Positions 9,501 through 17,566 of a stretch of 64,000 nt of DNA are shown here, piece by piece. Position 1 is the stretch's first letter, and each line of letters opens with the position of its first letter. The notes beneath the pieces are model-generated. The model saw only the letters and a list, made by a program, of their open reading frames with translations. It was not told the origin of the DNA and did not search any database. A program made the position numbers and the translations under genes. The DNA comes from a bacterium (GTDB taxonomy: Bacteria > UBA10199 > 2-02-FULL-44-16 > JAAZCA01), in NCBI GenBank assembly GCA_021810905.1, contig JAJZQH010000001.1, positions 186,001-250,000 of the forward strand, in the 5' to 3' direction.

Positions 9501-9607
9501 GCCGGGGGATCCCAACCGACGGCCTCGGAAAAACTCTCTTCCGCCGGCGGCATCAACGCCGACGAGAAGGCGTACGTCATGAAGGAACCATTGGCGGTGA
9601 GAGTCAT
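6593..9607 (-). CDS. Large protein of unknown function, helical with hydrophobic core segments
   Basis: 1004 residues, not recognised. The first about 330 residues are helical with TPR-like periodicity (for example LAGAYHQLRKGRTAEAGEYF). A Gly/Ala-rich hydrophobic stretch follows (GALAGIAGAAGISGNQYPA and onward), with further hydrophobic segments such as LLPGGYWLGANIAGAAGI and LLPIGALHFLTLGWAKGL between soluble parts. These could be membrane helices or buried hairpins. The last about 220 residues are charged and helical. There is no signal peptide. Start ATG 9607 (MTLTANGS) has GGAGA five bases upstream; the frame extends to 9643. The ChaN-like gene follows 41 bp downstream. Very long proteins of this style occur in deltaproteobacterial genomes, but I cannot name a family. 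Confidence 0.75.
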   Translation of the reverse strand: MTLTANGSFMTYAFSSALMPPAEESFSEAVGWDPPADAQVDPFVSQPADYAIIDQFRSSAPHLADDHAATLDLAGAYHQLRKGRTAEAGEYFRTARQGLDGDFAGDVSPEIQNHYVAAALGEALWSKNADHETHEALDVVKRIASHALTPNLALEVDLVRANLVRRLKGSPQTVLEILDRLDEELDATDVDQKWIRVQSLISRIDLHLHEGMRERGLDRQLHFQRALQALSALRESVAAKGIEGEGAGARDEICAQLHFQASLIMLAHAYPKWALEAANHLVTHYPNSVATLKIVDPASPFAAVDGRAVLRDADTSTAGRLSAAVREGLARAVFATQGQYWKVSAAGALAGIAGAAGISGNQYPAMLAGAGIMAAGTAVAGKGFLGFTSEEAKQAYETGYSARDNKQSLIDVARRIGELGFTYAFFGGPLPLIGNLDSNPIFDYAVAHSSADGWGQFHGFGSAMSGISHYGILHGGRFLDAVNSSGISEGSAAFWHRFSTTTCFGSGLQAGLDTDRHILFDTIPSWPGQLASGFAEMASDVASIQTVGRLYQGAAGAYCIATLLPYAEVRSRLMSKYPRFTKGLELALLPGGYWLGANIAGAAGIEANFKAAAVGMGSQLIAHIMTGGKVRDNDWASMMRGAWIPALYAGYINASRSQVHPQTLADYFGEHMAIQINLLPIGALHFLTLGWAKGLIRRGGPNKIVRAGTAETPVMMGRLILNQVSTPLGIAVGEASQQLIQCPAMTRVNAEPTKGLSQRQSLRERMSPPSGLKTPEEEISWDDVVTAAKDLTSQRGTWRYLVSLYRNGKEKEDDVQKLAEAVVKLRDHARGGGRRWPLMQPFTGSSLVERFSMLFALYFAISSRNEPFSTAPEWMYFSLVQEELMKSGPEAEQRAKWFLSYLGSAAKDLSPAEKDLHHNLLLAAKAAENGPNGTAIKAFFEGHDWVFDQYGSEGKLERNLNAPSDPSAGWWSSHVIGREVKGPIDDRTMFDRLLAWTKELAAAV

Positions 9608-9812
9608 ATCGTCTCCATTCGACAGACACTCCACCACGAACAATGGTCATGGCCCCCATTCCAGCCATTCTCATCGTGGCGATATGAGCGATGCACGGAT
9701 GTCACGGTTGGGGACACGATCCCAGAGCAATCCAGCGAACCTCTCCGGAGAGACTCCGGAAGCATGTCACCAGACCTCGACAAGCAGCATCTTCTTTTTC
9801 AGAGAAGAAAAA
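9608..9812. other. Intergenic region without recognised element
   Basis: Separates the end of the glycogen synthase gene from the start of the 1004-residue gene, both on the minus strand. It should hold the end of the glucan operon transcript and the promoter of the large gene. A weak inverted repeat (TTCTT/AAGAA in a T-rich context) lies at about 9788-9812, just after the glgM stop. I do not see a confident terminator or promoter. Confidence 0.4.
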
Positions 9813-11036
9813 TTATGATTTCGCGCTCTTCTTGCGCGAGATGCATTCTTCGTAATACTCCACCGTCTTCTTCGCGATCGCGTCCCAGCTGAAGTACGCC
9901 TCTACGCGCGCGCGGCCGGCCTTGGCAAATGCCTTGCAGCGCTCCGGGTTGGCGAGCAGCGAGTTGATGCCTTCCGCGAGATCGTGCGAGAATTTCGCCG
10001 CGTCCTGCGGATCCGGATCTGAAGCGGAGATAGCCTTGAACGGGACCATGAGGCCGGTCTCATTATGCACGACCACTTCAGGGATGCCGCCCACTTGAGC
10101 GGCGACAACTGCGGTGTTGCAGGCCATGGCCTCCAGGTTGATGATTCCGAACGGCTCATAGATAGACGGGCAGCAGAATACGGTGGCGTGCGAATAGAAC
10201 TGGATCGCGTGCGCCTTGGGCAGCATTTCCTCGATCCAGAAGACGCGAGGATGAGTCTTCTTTGCATCGGCCACAGCTTCCTGCAGCGATTTCAGGATGC
10301 CCGGATCATCAGCAGCGCCGGCGCACAGCACGATCTGCGCGTCCTTGCTTATCTGCGGGATCGCGCGCGCGAGGTGCAGAATGCCTTTTTGCTTGGTGAT
10401 GCGGCCCACGAAGAGCACGATCGGCTTCTTCGGATCCACGCCGTACTTTGCGAGCGCGTCCGTCTCCGTGCGCTGCCTGTATTCGTCGAGATCGATTCCG
10501 TTGTGAATCACGGTGACCTTCTTCTCCGGGATGCCGAAGAGCTCGACCGCGTCTTTCTTCATGCCCTTTGACACCGCGATCACGCCGTCGGACTCGCGCA
10601 TTGCCGTTCGCTCAACCCACGCGCTCGCGTAATAAGCGTTGCCGAGCTGATCCACCTTCCACGGCCGCGACGGCTCAAAGCTATGCGTGGTAAGCACGAA
10701 AGGCACCTGGTAGAGCTGCTGAGCCATGAGACCGCCCAGATGCGTGTACCAGGTATGGCAGTGCACGATATCGATTTTGCCGAGGTTAGCGGCCATGTGC
10801 AGATCCGTGGAGAAAGCCTCCATCGCGCGGCCGTAGCGCGGATCTGTGTATTCCATTCCCTTCCACGGTTTGTGTCCCGTGACGGCAAGGCTCCCATCGG
10901 AGACCGACTGATCGCCGAAGCTGTGGACGCTCACGTCGATATATTTGGCAAGGCTGCGCGAGAGATAATCGACATGGACGCCTGCTCCGCCGTAGACATT
11001 GGGAGGATATTCATTGGTCAGAAGACACGCACGCAC
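9813..11036 (-). CDS. glgM: GT4 glycogen synthase, Corynebacterium family (GlgM-like, maltose-1-phosphate synthase candidate)
   Basis: GT-B glycosyltransferase of family GT4, 407 residues. It begins RACLLTNEYPPNVYGGAGVH, which closely resembles the mycobacterial/corynebacterial protein once called GlgA and now known in Mycobacterium as GlgM. GlgM joins ADP-glucose to glucose-1-phosphate to give alpha-maltose-1-phosphate. The donor-site FVGRITKQKG and the EPFGIINLEAMAC (E-x7-E) motif are present. The start is GTG at 11036 with AAGGAG seven bases upstream; the ATG-lacking N-terminus fits the family exactly. It is the last gene of a three-gene operon after the maltokinase (gap 14 bp). Classic elongating glycogen synthase is the other possibility. 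Confidence 0.88.
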   Translation of the reverse strand: MRACLLTNEYPPNVYGGAGVHVDYLSRSLAKYIDVSVHSFGDQSVSDGSLAVTGHKPWKGMEYTDPRYGRAMEAFSTDLHMAANLGKIDIVHCHTWYTHLGGLMAQQLYQVPFVLTTHSFEPSRPWKVDQLGNAYYASAWVERTAMRESDGVIAVSKGMKKDAVELFGIPEKKVTVIHNGIDLDEYRQRTETDALAKYGVDPKKPIVLFVGRITKQKGILHLARAIPQISKDAQIVLCAGAADDPGILKSLQEAVADAKKTHPRVFWIEEMLPKAHAIQFYSHATVFCCPSIYEPFGIINLEAMACNTAVVAAQVGGIPEVVVHNETGLMVPFKAISASDPDPQDAAKFSHDLAEGINSLLANPERCKAFAKAGRARVEAYFSWDAIAKKTVEYYEECISRKKSAKS

Positions 11037-11050
11037 GGAAAGCTCCTTTC

Positions 11051-12547
11051 TTATTTCATCATCTTAATTATGTTTGTGATGCCACCGATCGGTATTGCGA
11101 CCCAGTCGGGGCGGTTGCGCACTTCATATTCAAGCTCGTACATCGCCTTTTCGAGGACAAAGATCGCGAGCGTTGCGTCGATGAGTTTGCGATCCTCAAA
11201 AGGCACGGGGATCGAGCCGGTATTCTTGAGCGTATCGAGATAGGCATCCACAAACGCGCGCCTGGTTTCATCTTCCCACATCTCGCAGAAAGCCCTGGCC
11301 TTTTTCAGCGCGGCTTCATCCGGCTTTCTGGCGCCCGCCTGATCGCGGAAAGCAAACCATGCCGCAAATGAGGCGTAGTTGAAAGAACGCACCATGCCGG
11401 CAACATCCATGACTATCGGCATGGCCATGGAGCGCTCCTTGGCCGACCGCAGAGGTTCCCCCTCGAAGTCGATGAAATAAACTTTTTCATCGGCGATCAT
11501 GAATTGTCCGAGGTGAAAATCACCGTGCTGTCTCGTGGCAACGCCGAATTTCTGCAGCGTTTCGGGAATTCGATCGATGAACGTGCTGAGGAGATTGCGG
11601 CTGCTCACCACCAGATCCAGCCCCTCGATTTCATTCCGGTGGGCGTCAACGATCGACATCACTCGCTCGAAGGTCGAAGCAACCCGCATCTGGATAGCGG
11701 TCGCCCTCTCCTTTGCGATGTTCTTCCACTGGAACTTCTCGCGATCCACGAATTCACTCCCAGATGTTCCCACGGAGGTCATGGCCGGATCGCCGCCCAT
11801 CGCCAGATGCATGAACGCGACCTCTCGGCCGAGATGCTTCATGCGTTCCACATATGGAGCGATCGATATCCCGGTGAAGCCCTTGCTCGCACCTTCACTG
11901 AGCTTTTCCGCAAGGTAATTGAGCGTTGAATCCCAACCGCTCTGCGCGCGCGGAATGAATTTGAACGCGGAGGCCAGGTGATACGTTTCGCCGTTGTCTC
12001 CGCGGTAGCGGATGGTGGCGAGAAGCCGCGGGCACGACTGGAAATTAGTGCATGACGAGAGATACGCGTTAACCTCAGCCTCCACGTTCGTCCCCTCTTC
12101 CAGACGGCGAATCATCTTGAGGAGCACGTCCCCTTCCGACGTATGCGCGCAGACAAGCGTGTTCGTGGAAGAGACGTCGAGGTGCTCAAACGTAATTCCG
12201 GACGAGCTCTCACTCCGGCCATCGAGACTCTCGAACATGATATAACCTTTGCCGCCCCGCACCTTCGTGCCCGTTGCGATTCCCGCGAACAAGCGATTGA
12301 GATACGATTCCGAGTAACTGCAATCGATCTCGCCTCGCTTCGCATCAAACGGTATCGCGTACAGCGCGGTCTGCGCATGGTCGTATTTAAACCTGCACAG
12401 AAGGAGGGCGATCCCTTCGGCCAGCTCGATTGCGTCAACCGCCTCGATGCCGCGTATCAGTTCGCCTTTATGCTGATACCAGCGCTGATGCTGGAAGAAA
12501 TCTGCAGCATCCATGGAACGAAGTTTTGCTTCAAATGCCCTGAACAT
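11051..12547 (-). CDS. mak: Maltokinase (Mak/Pep2 family)
   Basis: ATP-dependent kinase converting maltose to maltose-1-phosphate, a feeder for GlgE-type alpha-glucan synthesis. It has an aminoglycoside-phosphotransferase-like fold. Seen: catalytic HGDFHLGQ at about residues 341-348 and the metal-binding IDFEGEP at about 359-365, the two hallmark motifs of maltokinases. The N-terminal cap starts FRAFEAKLRSMDAADFFQHQRWY. The chosen ATG at 12547 lies one base after the stop of the MFS transporter gene, so the two are translationally coupled; the longer frame would overlap that gene. 498 residues is typical. In other bacteria this protein may be fused to trehalose synthase, but it stands alone here. 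Confidence 0.88.
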   Translation of the reverse strand: MFRAFEAKLRSMDAADFFQHQRWYQHKGELIRGIEAVDAIELAEGIALLLCRFKYDHAQTALYAIPFDAKRGEIDCSYSESYLNRLFAGIATGTKVRGGKGYIMFESLDGRSESSSGITFEHLDVSSTNTLVCAHTSEGDVLLKMIRRLEEGTNVEAEVNAYLSSCTNFQSCPRLLATIRYRGDNGETYHLASAFKFIPRAQSGWDSTLNYLAEKLSEGASKGFTGISIAPYVERMKHLGREVAFMHLAMGGDPAMTSVGTSGSEFVDREKFQWKNIAKERATAIQMRVASTFERVMSIVDAHRNEIEGLDLVVSSRNLLSTFIDRIPETLQKFGVATRQHGDFHLGQFMIADEKVYFIDFEGEPLRSAKERSMAMPIVMDVAGMVRSFNYASFAAWFAFRDQAGARKPDEAALKKARAFCEMWEDETRRAFVDAYLDTLKNTGSIPVPFEDRKLIDATLAIFVLEKAMYELEYEVRNRPDWVAIPIGGITNIIKMMK

Positions 12548-12548
12548 G

Positions 12549-13967
12549 TCAGACCGCCTCGCCTTCCGTTGCGAGTGCGCCGACTGCAGCGCGAGCACGC
12601 TGTTCATGAATCTTCGGTTCGTAGACCTTGCGGAGAGCGATGACCGCAAAGATGAGAGATACGCCGCCCATGACGAGGGCCAGCGCCCTGTTGCCGCCGA
12701 GCAGCGTTACGACCGGACCCACCAGCACGGCGCAGACGATCTGCGGCAGGCAGATGAACAGGTTGAACGTGCCCATGTAAACGCCGTAGCGCTCCTTGGG
12801 GACGACGTCGGAGAGCAGCGCGTACGGCAGCGACTGCGTCGCGGCCCACGGTATGCCGATGGCTGCCATTGCTATCATCGCCTGCAGCGGCGTGGTTATG
12901 AAATACATAGAGATCAGCGCAACCGCTCCGATGGAGAGGCATATTCCGTGCAACACCTTTTTGCGCATGTAATTCGCCAGGTAACCGATCGCCACCGCGG
13001 AGACGAAGCATACGACGTTCATCGCCAGGAAACATAGAGATGCCCAGGCGATACCCTTATCGTATGCGGGCGTTCCCGGCTCGGCAGAAAAGAGGTTGTG
13101 AGCAACCATCGTGGAGAAGAAGATAAAGATACAGAAGTACGCGAACCATGTGAACGAATGCATGAGGCATACCTTGCGCATCTTATCCGGCATCTCGACG
13201 ATCGAGCGCCACGTATCAGTGACCCAGCCAAAGACTTTGAAGGTGTTTTTCTTCTGCGCCTTGAACGCCTCGACATCTGCAGGCGGATATTCCTTTGTCA
13301 TGAAGATCGTCCAGAGGATGGCTAGAGTAAAGACTGCAGCGCCGATATAGAACAGCGCGTGCAGGGACGTGGGGCAGTACGGCTTGATCGTATCAAGGAA
13401 TGTCGCACCTGAAGCGCCGAATTTGCTCTGAACCCAGTCGAAGATCACCACTCCGCCGAGACCGAATGAGAGTACGGAACCAAGACCTATCACAAATGAC
13501 TGGAACGAATACGCGGTGCCGCGCTGCTCTTCGGGCGCCATGTCAGCGACCAGCGAACGGAACGGCTGCATGCTGATGTTGACCGAGCTGTCCATGATCC
13601 ACAAGAGCGATGCCGCCATCCACAGCGCAGAGGAATTGGGCATGGCGATGAGAGCAAGGGAAGAGAGAATAGCGCCGATGAGGAAGTACGGCCTGCGCCG
13701 GCCGAGGAAGCACCAGGTCCTGTCAGAGAGAGAGCCGATGATAGGTTGAATGATGATACCCGTGATCGGACCGGCGATCCAGAACCAGGAGACCTGCGAC
13801 GGAGTTGCGCCGAGCCGCTCGTAGATTCCGCTCATCTGGCCCATCTGGATCGACCAGGCAAACTGGATGCCCAGAAAGCCGATGGCCATGTTGAACATAT
13901 TCCAGAAGCTGAGCCGCGGGATCGCCCCGCCAAACACCGCCTTCACCTTCGTCTTTGCCTCGCTCAT
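12549..13967 (-). CDS. MFS sugar transporter, SLC45/GPH-like (maltose or other disaccharide)
   Basis: A 472-residue major-facilitator protein with about 12 hydrophobic segments. The N-terminal FWNMFNMAIGFLGIQFAWSIQ and the loop 2-3 motif GSLSDRTWCFLGRRRPYFLIGA are characteristic of the SLC45-like sucrose/maltose proton symporters. Being first in an operon with a maltokinase and a maltose-1-phosphate-type glucosyltransferase, it most likely imports maltose or a related alpha-glucoside; the substrate is inferred from context only. ATG 13967 is preferred because GGGAGG stands six bases upstream; the frame opens at 13985. Confidence 0.87.
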   Translation of the reverse strand: MSEAKTKVKAVFGGAIPRLSFWNMFNMAIGFLGIQFAWSIQMGQMSGIYERLGATPSQVSWFWIAGPITGIIIQPIIGSLSDRTWCFLGRRRPYFLIGAILSSLALIAMPNSSALWMAASLLWIMDSSVNISMQPFRSLVADMAPEEQRGTAYSFQSFVIGLGSVLSFGLGGVVIFDWVQSKFGASGATFLDTIKPYCPTSLHALFYIGAAVFTLAILWTIFMTKEYPPADVEAFKAQKKNTFKVFGWVTDTWRSIVEMPDKMRKVCLMHSFTWFAYFCIFIFFSTMVAHNLFSAEPGTPAYDKGIAWASLCFLAMNVVCFVSAVAIGYLANYMRKKVLHGICLSIGAVALISMYFITTPLQAMIAMAAIGIPWAATQSLPYALLSDVVPKERYGVYMGTFNLFICLPQIVCAVLVGPVVTLLGGNRALALVMGGVSLIFAVIALRKVYEPKIHEQRARAAVGALATEGEAV

Positions 13968-14057
13968 GATGCCTCCCTTGGACATTCTGAAATGCCGTTC
14001 AATCCTGTTTTCGCCGGTTTGCGGATAATGTTGCGTGATTTTTCCGGGGTTACTGAA

Positions 14058-14094
14058 GAAAAACGCTCCGGGCGATTCCGTCTCCCCCGGAGTG
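14058..14094 (-). terminator. Rho-independent terminator of the GH13-like gene
   Basis: Reading the minus strand, CTCCGGG and CCCGGAG (14086-14092 and 14066-14072) form a GC-rich stem with a 13-base loop, followed by CG and a run of five T. It is about 60 bp beyond the stop codon at 14156 and separates this gene from the sugar-transport operon. Confidence 0.75.
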
Positions 14095-14155
14095 TCGTCT
14101 TTTCTATCATAAGCCTTTGGTACGTAAACTACGCCTTTCGATTATCAAGCAGGCT

Positions 14156-15805
14156 TTACATATATTTACCGCCGGAGTCTCCCTGAGGCACATGTGGTTT
14201 AGTCGCTGCATGTTCCGAAGGGCCGAAGAATACCGCTATGCCAAGAGGACCCAGTTTGAATTGGTCTCCTCTCCAGCGAGGTCCCAATACGTCCACATGC
14301 CCGTTGTTTGAATAAACAACTGTTTTATTACCCAAAGGCAGAAGGATGGTATCTCTGTCCCAACTGCCGTCCTGGCTGCAATTCACGACGATCTGGGCCC
14401 ACTGACCTGTAACAGGATCGACCTTTGACATATAGATGAGAGCGCCGCGTGCATGCATATCCAGAGGCAGATCATTGGCAAAGACAGGCTCATCTTTGAG
14501 ACGGTTGATTGTCTCCAGCAGTGACCTGACAGGAGATTTTTCACCTTCGTCGAAATAGACCCTAGTAGCGCCGGCATCCAGGACCTTTGGCAGGAACACG
14601 CTGTTCTTCCTCCCCTGATCGGCGCCCTGGAAATAGGAATAAGGTCCCATGGCCCAGGCCAGCAGGATCTTCATTCCGAGTTCGCGTGGATCAGGCAGGA
14701 CATCGGTATCCGCATTGGTTGAGAAGCCAATGACCTGCGCCCCTGATTCCATGAACAGATTCTGCTGATCGACTACCCAGTTCCCCCAGGGGGTCTTGTC
14801 ATCCGGCCTTCCCCACCAATGAACGGAGCTGTTCACCGCATCAACTCGGCCTTCCTCTATAGCCCTCAACACTGTCTCTATTGGCGTTCCGAGGACCTCT
14901 GCGTAGAAGAACGGAATCGGATAGCCCTCTTTTGCAGCTTGCCTCCGAACCGCAGTTACCAGTTTGCCAAGATGGCCGCCTGCCAGCAGGCGATCGCCGG
15001 CATCAAACCTGAAACCGGTAATGCCGTTCCTCACATAACGCATCATGACGCCTACCTGATAAGTCAGAAGCGCCTTTGCGGCAGGTCCCTCAAAATTAAA
15101 GGGCGCGGCATCGAACCATGGGCCGGCCTTTCCTGTGGACTCAAGTCCGCTGACGAGTGCAATGCCGTCCGGCTGCTTTGAATCGCGCAGATAAACCTCG
15201 TCGCCAAACTTCTCGCGGAACTTGGCCACGGTCTCAGGACTGCGGAAGGTATGTGCGAAGACCACATCAGCTATGACGTGCGGAATACCTGCTTTGTGGA
15301 CTTCCTGAACAAACGCCCTGAGCGCCCTCCAGCCGTCGACTTCGGGATAGCTTACGCGTGGCCCGTATAGGAAATCGGCGATGCTCCCTTTGCCATATGC
15401 ATACGGAGCTATGCGCTCATAATCCGTCGGCGCATAGACCGAGCCCAGCTTCACTTCGCCATCCCTCTCGAACGGCGTGTTACCGGGGACGTGCAGAGGG
15501 GCAAACTGTATGGCATCGAAACCGTCACGAGCAATTTGAGGAAGGGCCTTGCGAACCTCGGAAAAGCTCGTGCCCGCGCCGAGCTGCAGAATAGCATTGG
15601 CGACGGGCATGCGCGTATTATCGCGCATGATGACATCGTCGGGTAGAGCCTCGTAGGTATCTATTGCAGCCGCGTTCGCCGGATCAAGGTCAACGCCATC
15701 TTCGACGTCGCCGGCAAGAGGTTCATCGATTACAGCGCTCGAACCTGCAAGCGCCTCCACCGCTGGATCAACCGGCATGCTTCCTATTGGAATCGCGCCT
15801 GCCAT
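14156..15805 (-). CDS. Glycoside hydrolase family 13-like (alpha-amylase superfamily) protein
   Basis: A 549-residue TIM-barrel alpha-glucan enzyme. Region I is ADVVFAHT. Region II is GFRFDAGDRL with the nucleophile Asp at about 268. Region III is FFYAEVLG with the acid/base Glu at about 303. Region IV appears as FSTNADTD with the third Asp at about 366, where the usual His before Asp is Ala. The first about 65 residues are acidic and low in complexity, without a signal peptide. A small all-beta domain at the C-terminus would be expected. ATG 15805 follows AGGGGA. It lies next to the glgM-mak-transporter operon but has its own terminator, so it probably acts on imported or stored alpha-glucan under separate control. 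Hydrolase versus transglycosylase cannot be told. Confidence 0.8.
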   Translation of the reverse strand: MAGAIPIGSMPVDPAVEALAGSSAVIDEPLAGDVEDGVDLDPANAAAIDTYEALPDDVIMRDNTRMPVANAILQLGAGTSFSEVRKALPQIARDGFDAIQFAPLHVPGNTPFERDGEVKLGSVYAPTDYERIAPYAYGKGSIADFLYGPRVSYPEVDGWRALRAFVQEVHKAGIPHVIADVVFAHTFRSPETVAKFREKFGDEVYLRDSKQPDGIALVSGLESTGKAGPWFDAAPFNFEGPAAKALLTYQVGVMMRYVRNGITGFRFDAGDRLLAGGHLGKLVTAVRRQAAKEGYPIPFFYAEVLGTPIETVLRAIEEGRVDAVNSSVHWWGRPDDKTPWGNWVVDQQNLFMESGAQVIGFSTNADTDVLPDPRELGMKILLAWAMGPYSYFQGADQGRKNSVFLPKVLDAGATRVYFDEGEKSPVRSLLETINRLKDEPVFANDLPLDMHARGALIYMSKVDPVTGQWAQIVVNCSQDGSWDRDTILLPLGNKTVVYSNNGHVDVLGPRWRGDQFKLGPLGIAVFFGPSEHAATKPHVPQGDSGGKYM

Positions 15806-15894
15806 ATTCGTCCCCTAGTCGATATGTCCGAGTGAAGTGAAAGTTATTTTCGACATGAGATCGGTTTTCCCTCTGTTTCACTGCGCATGCACAA

Positions 15895-15934
15895 GACAAA
15901 AAAAATCGAGTGTGGTTTGAGGCCACACTCGATT
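15895..15934 (-). terminator. Strong rho-independent terminator
   Basis: A perfect 12-bp stem (AATCGAGTGTGG, 15904-15915, with its complement at 15923-15934) and a 7-base loop. On the minus strand it is followed by eight T. It lies downstream of the DUF4380 gene and the tRNA-like sequence and upstream of the GH13-like gene, ending the transcript that contains them. Confidence 0.88.
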
Positions 15935-15989
15935 TATACACCCTGGTCTTCAAACGGCATGTGGTTCCAACGGATCCTGCAACAAATAA

Positions 15990-16057
15990 GGCGGAGGCAG
16001 CGGAATCGAACCCTCGTCTCTTTCTTAAAGGCCATACCGGCTTCCTCCATCTCCCCC
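15990..16057 (-). pseudogene. tRNA-like relic
   Basis: The minus strand carries a textbook T-loop (GGTTCGATTCC, 16002-16012) and an acceptor-like pairing of GGGGGAG with CTCCGCC (6 of 7 pairs). The T-stem pairs poorly, there is no convincing anticodon stem and the spacing of T-loop to acceptor is two bases too long. A CATAAT box lies at 16078-16083 upstream and a strong terminator downstream, so it may still be transcribed. It could be a decayed tRNA, an attachment-site remnant left by an integrated element, or an unusual small RNA. I cannot assign an amino acid. Confidence 0.4.
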
Positions 16058-16155
16058 TACAGCCGATCGATTAAACAATTATGCAAATAAAAACGACCAT
16101 TTATCTACGCTTATACGAATCTATAAAGAAATGTCTAGAAGTTTTTAACATTTTT

Positions 16156-17367
16156 TTAACATTCTGCATCCGCCGTAGCCAGAATGCCCCTGATTTTTCC
16201 ACCAGCCTCACCTTTACCGACAAACTCAGACTCAAGCTCTATGCGGAACCCCGCGTATTTGCCCGCCGCCTGCATGCGCATATCTATGTCGAACGGTTTC
16301 GCAGGGGAGACTTCGATGGCTGCAAGAGAGCTCTCATTGCCCGATCGATCCCGTGCGATCACCCGCGCGGTCCCCCTGTAGAAGACCCCGAACCTGCCTC
16401 TCAGATTGCCTTCCCTGCAGCAGAGCGGTGCGGACATAACGCCGCAATCGTTCACATCGACGACCTCTCCCCGGCAAGAGGCCGCCGCCCACCAGTATCG
16501 ATCGCGTCTTCGCCCATCCTGAGCAATGCGCTCAAGGGGACACAGGAGTTCAAGCTCCACGTACGGCATGTGAGCGCTGGTATATAATTCCACGCTGCAG
16601 CCGTCATCGGGGTATCGCGCTCCGCGCGCGATGCGGGACGCCATCACGAATACCATGTCTTCGTCTGACTCCGGACGCAGCGCAATCCACTCCCTCGAGT
16701 CGAAGCCGAACTTCCACTCCCTGCCGTCAAACAGGAATGAAGAAACGCGTCCCGCTCCTATGCTCGTGAACGAGGGATGTTTATCGCCGTCGGCTGGAGA
16801 CATCATCAACGTGTATCCGTCCTTGAAAGCCGAGTCAGCGGCCGACGGCACATAGATCGTCGAGCGTCCCGCGTCAGCCGCAAGTTGGGCAACGCACCAG
16901 TTGGCCCACTCGATAGAATTCTTTCCGACGTTTGATATGGTCTGTTCGATTCGCACGATACTGGATCCCGGGATGAGAGATATATCGGCGGAGACGCGGG
17001 CGCCCATCATTTCGACATCAGGCGCGGTATTCATGCAAACTGAAACGTCGCTAGCGGAAAGCTCCCGCCTGCTGTTGAGCAGCGGCGGAGGCGGCCACTC
17101 CTTTTTCCAAGAGGTCTTCTTCCACGAACTCTGAGGAGCGACGTCGAAGCGCGCGCCGCCGTAATTATTCCATTCGCTGGATGCGGCTGCTTCGGCAAAC
17201 GTGGAAACATGCCCCCTCATTTCATCGTTCACGAAGAAGAGATCTTTTCCGCAGACTTTGTATTGAAGAATTCTTCCTGCCTCAGGGGCTATCAGCAACG
17301 ACGCAAATTCATTACTCAGATATACGGCGTTACTCCAACCATCGATCCTTGCGGGGATTACATCCAT
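16156..17367 (-). CDS. DUF4380 family protein, galactose-mutarotase-like fold
   Basis: A 403-residue protein matching the DUF4380 pattern: N-terminal AVYLSNEFASLLIAPEAGRIL followed by beta-rich sequence with many Trp/Gly turns, as in carbohydrate-binding aldose-1-epimerase-like folds. The biochemical role of the family is not established. ATG 17367 (MDVIPARIDG) is chosen because a GGAGAGGG purine tract precedes it; the frame extends to 17388. No signal peptide is present. It is divergent from ftcD and shares a 199-bp promoter region with it. The nearby GH13-like gene could hint at a carbohydrate role, but they are separated by a terminator. Confidence 0.7.
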   Translation of the reverse strand: MDVIPARIDGWSNAVYLSNEFASLLIAPEAGRILQYKVCGKDLFFVNDEMRGHVSTFAEAAASSEWNNYGGARFDVAPQSSWKKTSWKKEWPPPPLLNSRRELSASDVSVCMNTAPDVEMMGARVSADISLIPGSSIVRIEQTISNVGKNSIEWANWCVAQLAADAGRSTIYVPSAADSAFKDGYTLMMSPADGDKHPSFTSIGAGRVSSFLFDGREWKFGFDSREWIALRPESDEDMVFVMASRIARGARYPDDGCSVELYTSAHMPYVELELLCPLERIAQDGRRRDRYWWAAASCRGEVVDVNDCGVMSAPLCCREGNLRGRFGVFYRGTARVIARDRSGNESSLAAIEVSPAKPFDIDMRMQAAGKYAGFRIELESEFVGKGEAGGKIRGILATADAEC

Positions 17368-17566
17368 GATCGCACCCTCTCCATCCATTTGCGTTTCCGC
17401 ACCCTCTGTATCGGCACCTGTTCTAAAAAGTTGCTAACAAATCGCATCCTGCTCAACAAGAAAAAATCCTTCCCCCAGCCGAAATATCACAATTTCTTAT
17501 TCTTGCTTTTATCGCGATATTCATCTATGAGATTTCCCCTTCAATATTTTCCGGGAGAATCATTCG

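Noticed and set aside
15983-16069. Functional tRNA or tmRNA 3' end
   Set aside because: T-loop is canonical but T-stem and anticodon stem do not pair and there is no upstream tmRNA body between it and the DUF4380 gene.
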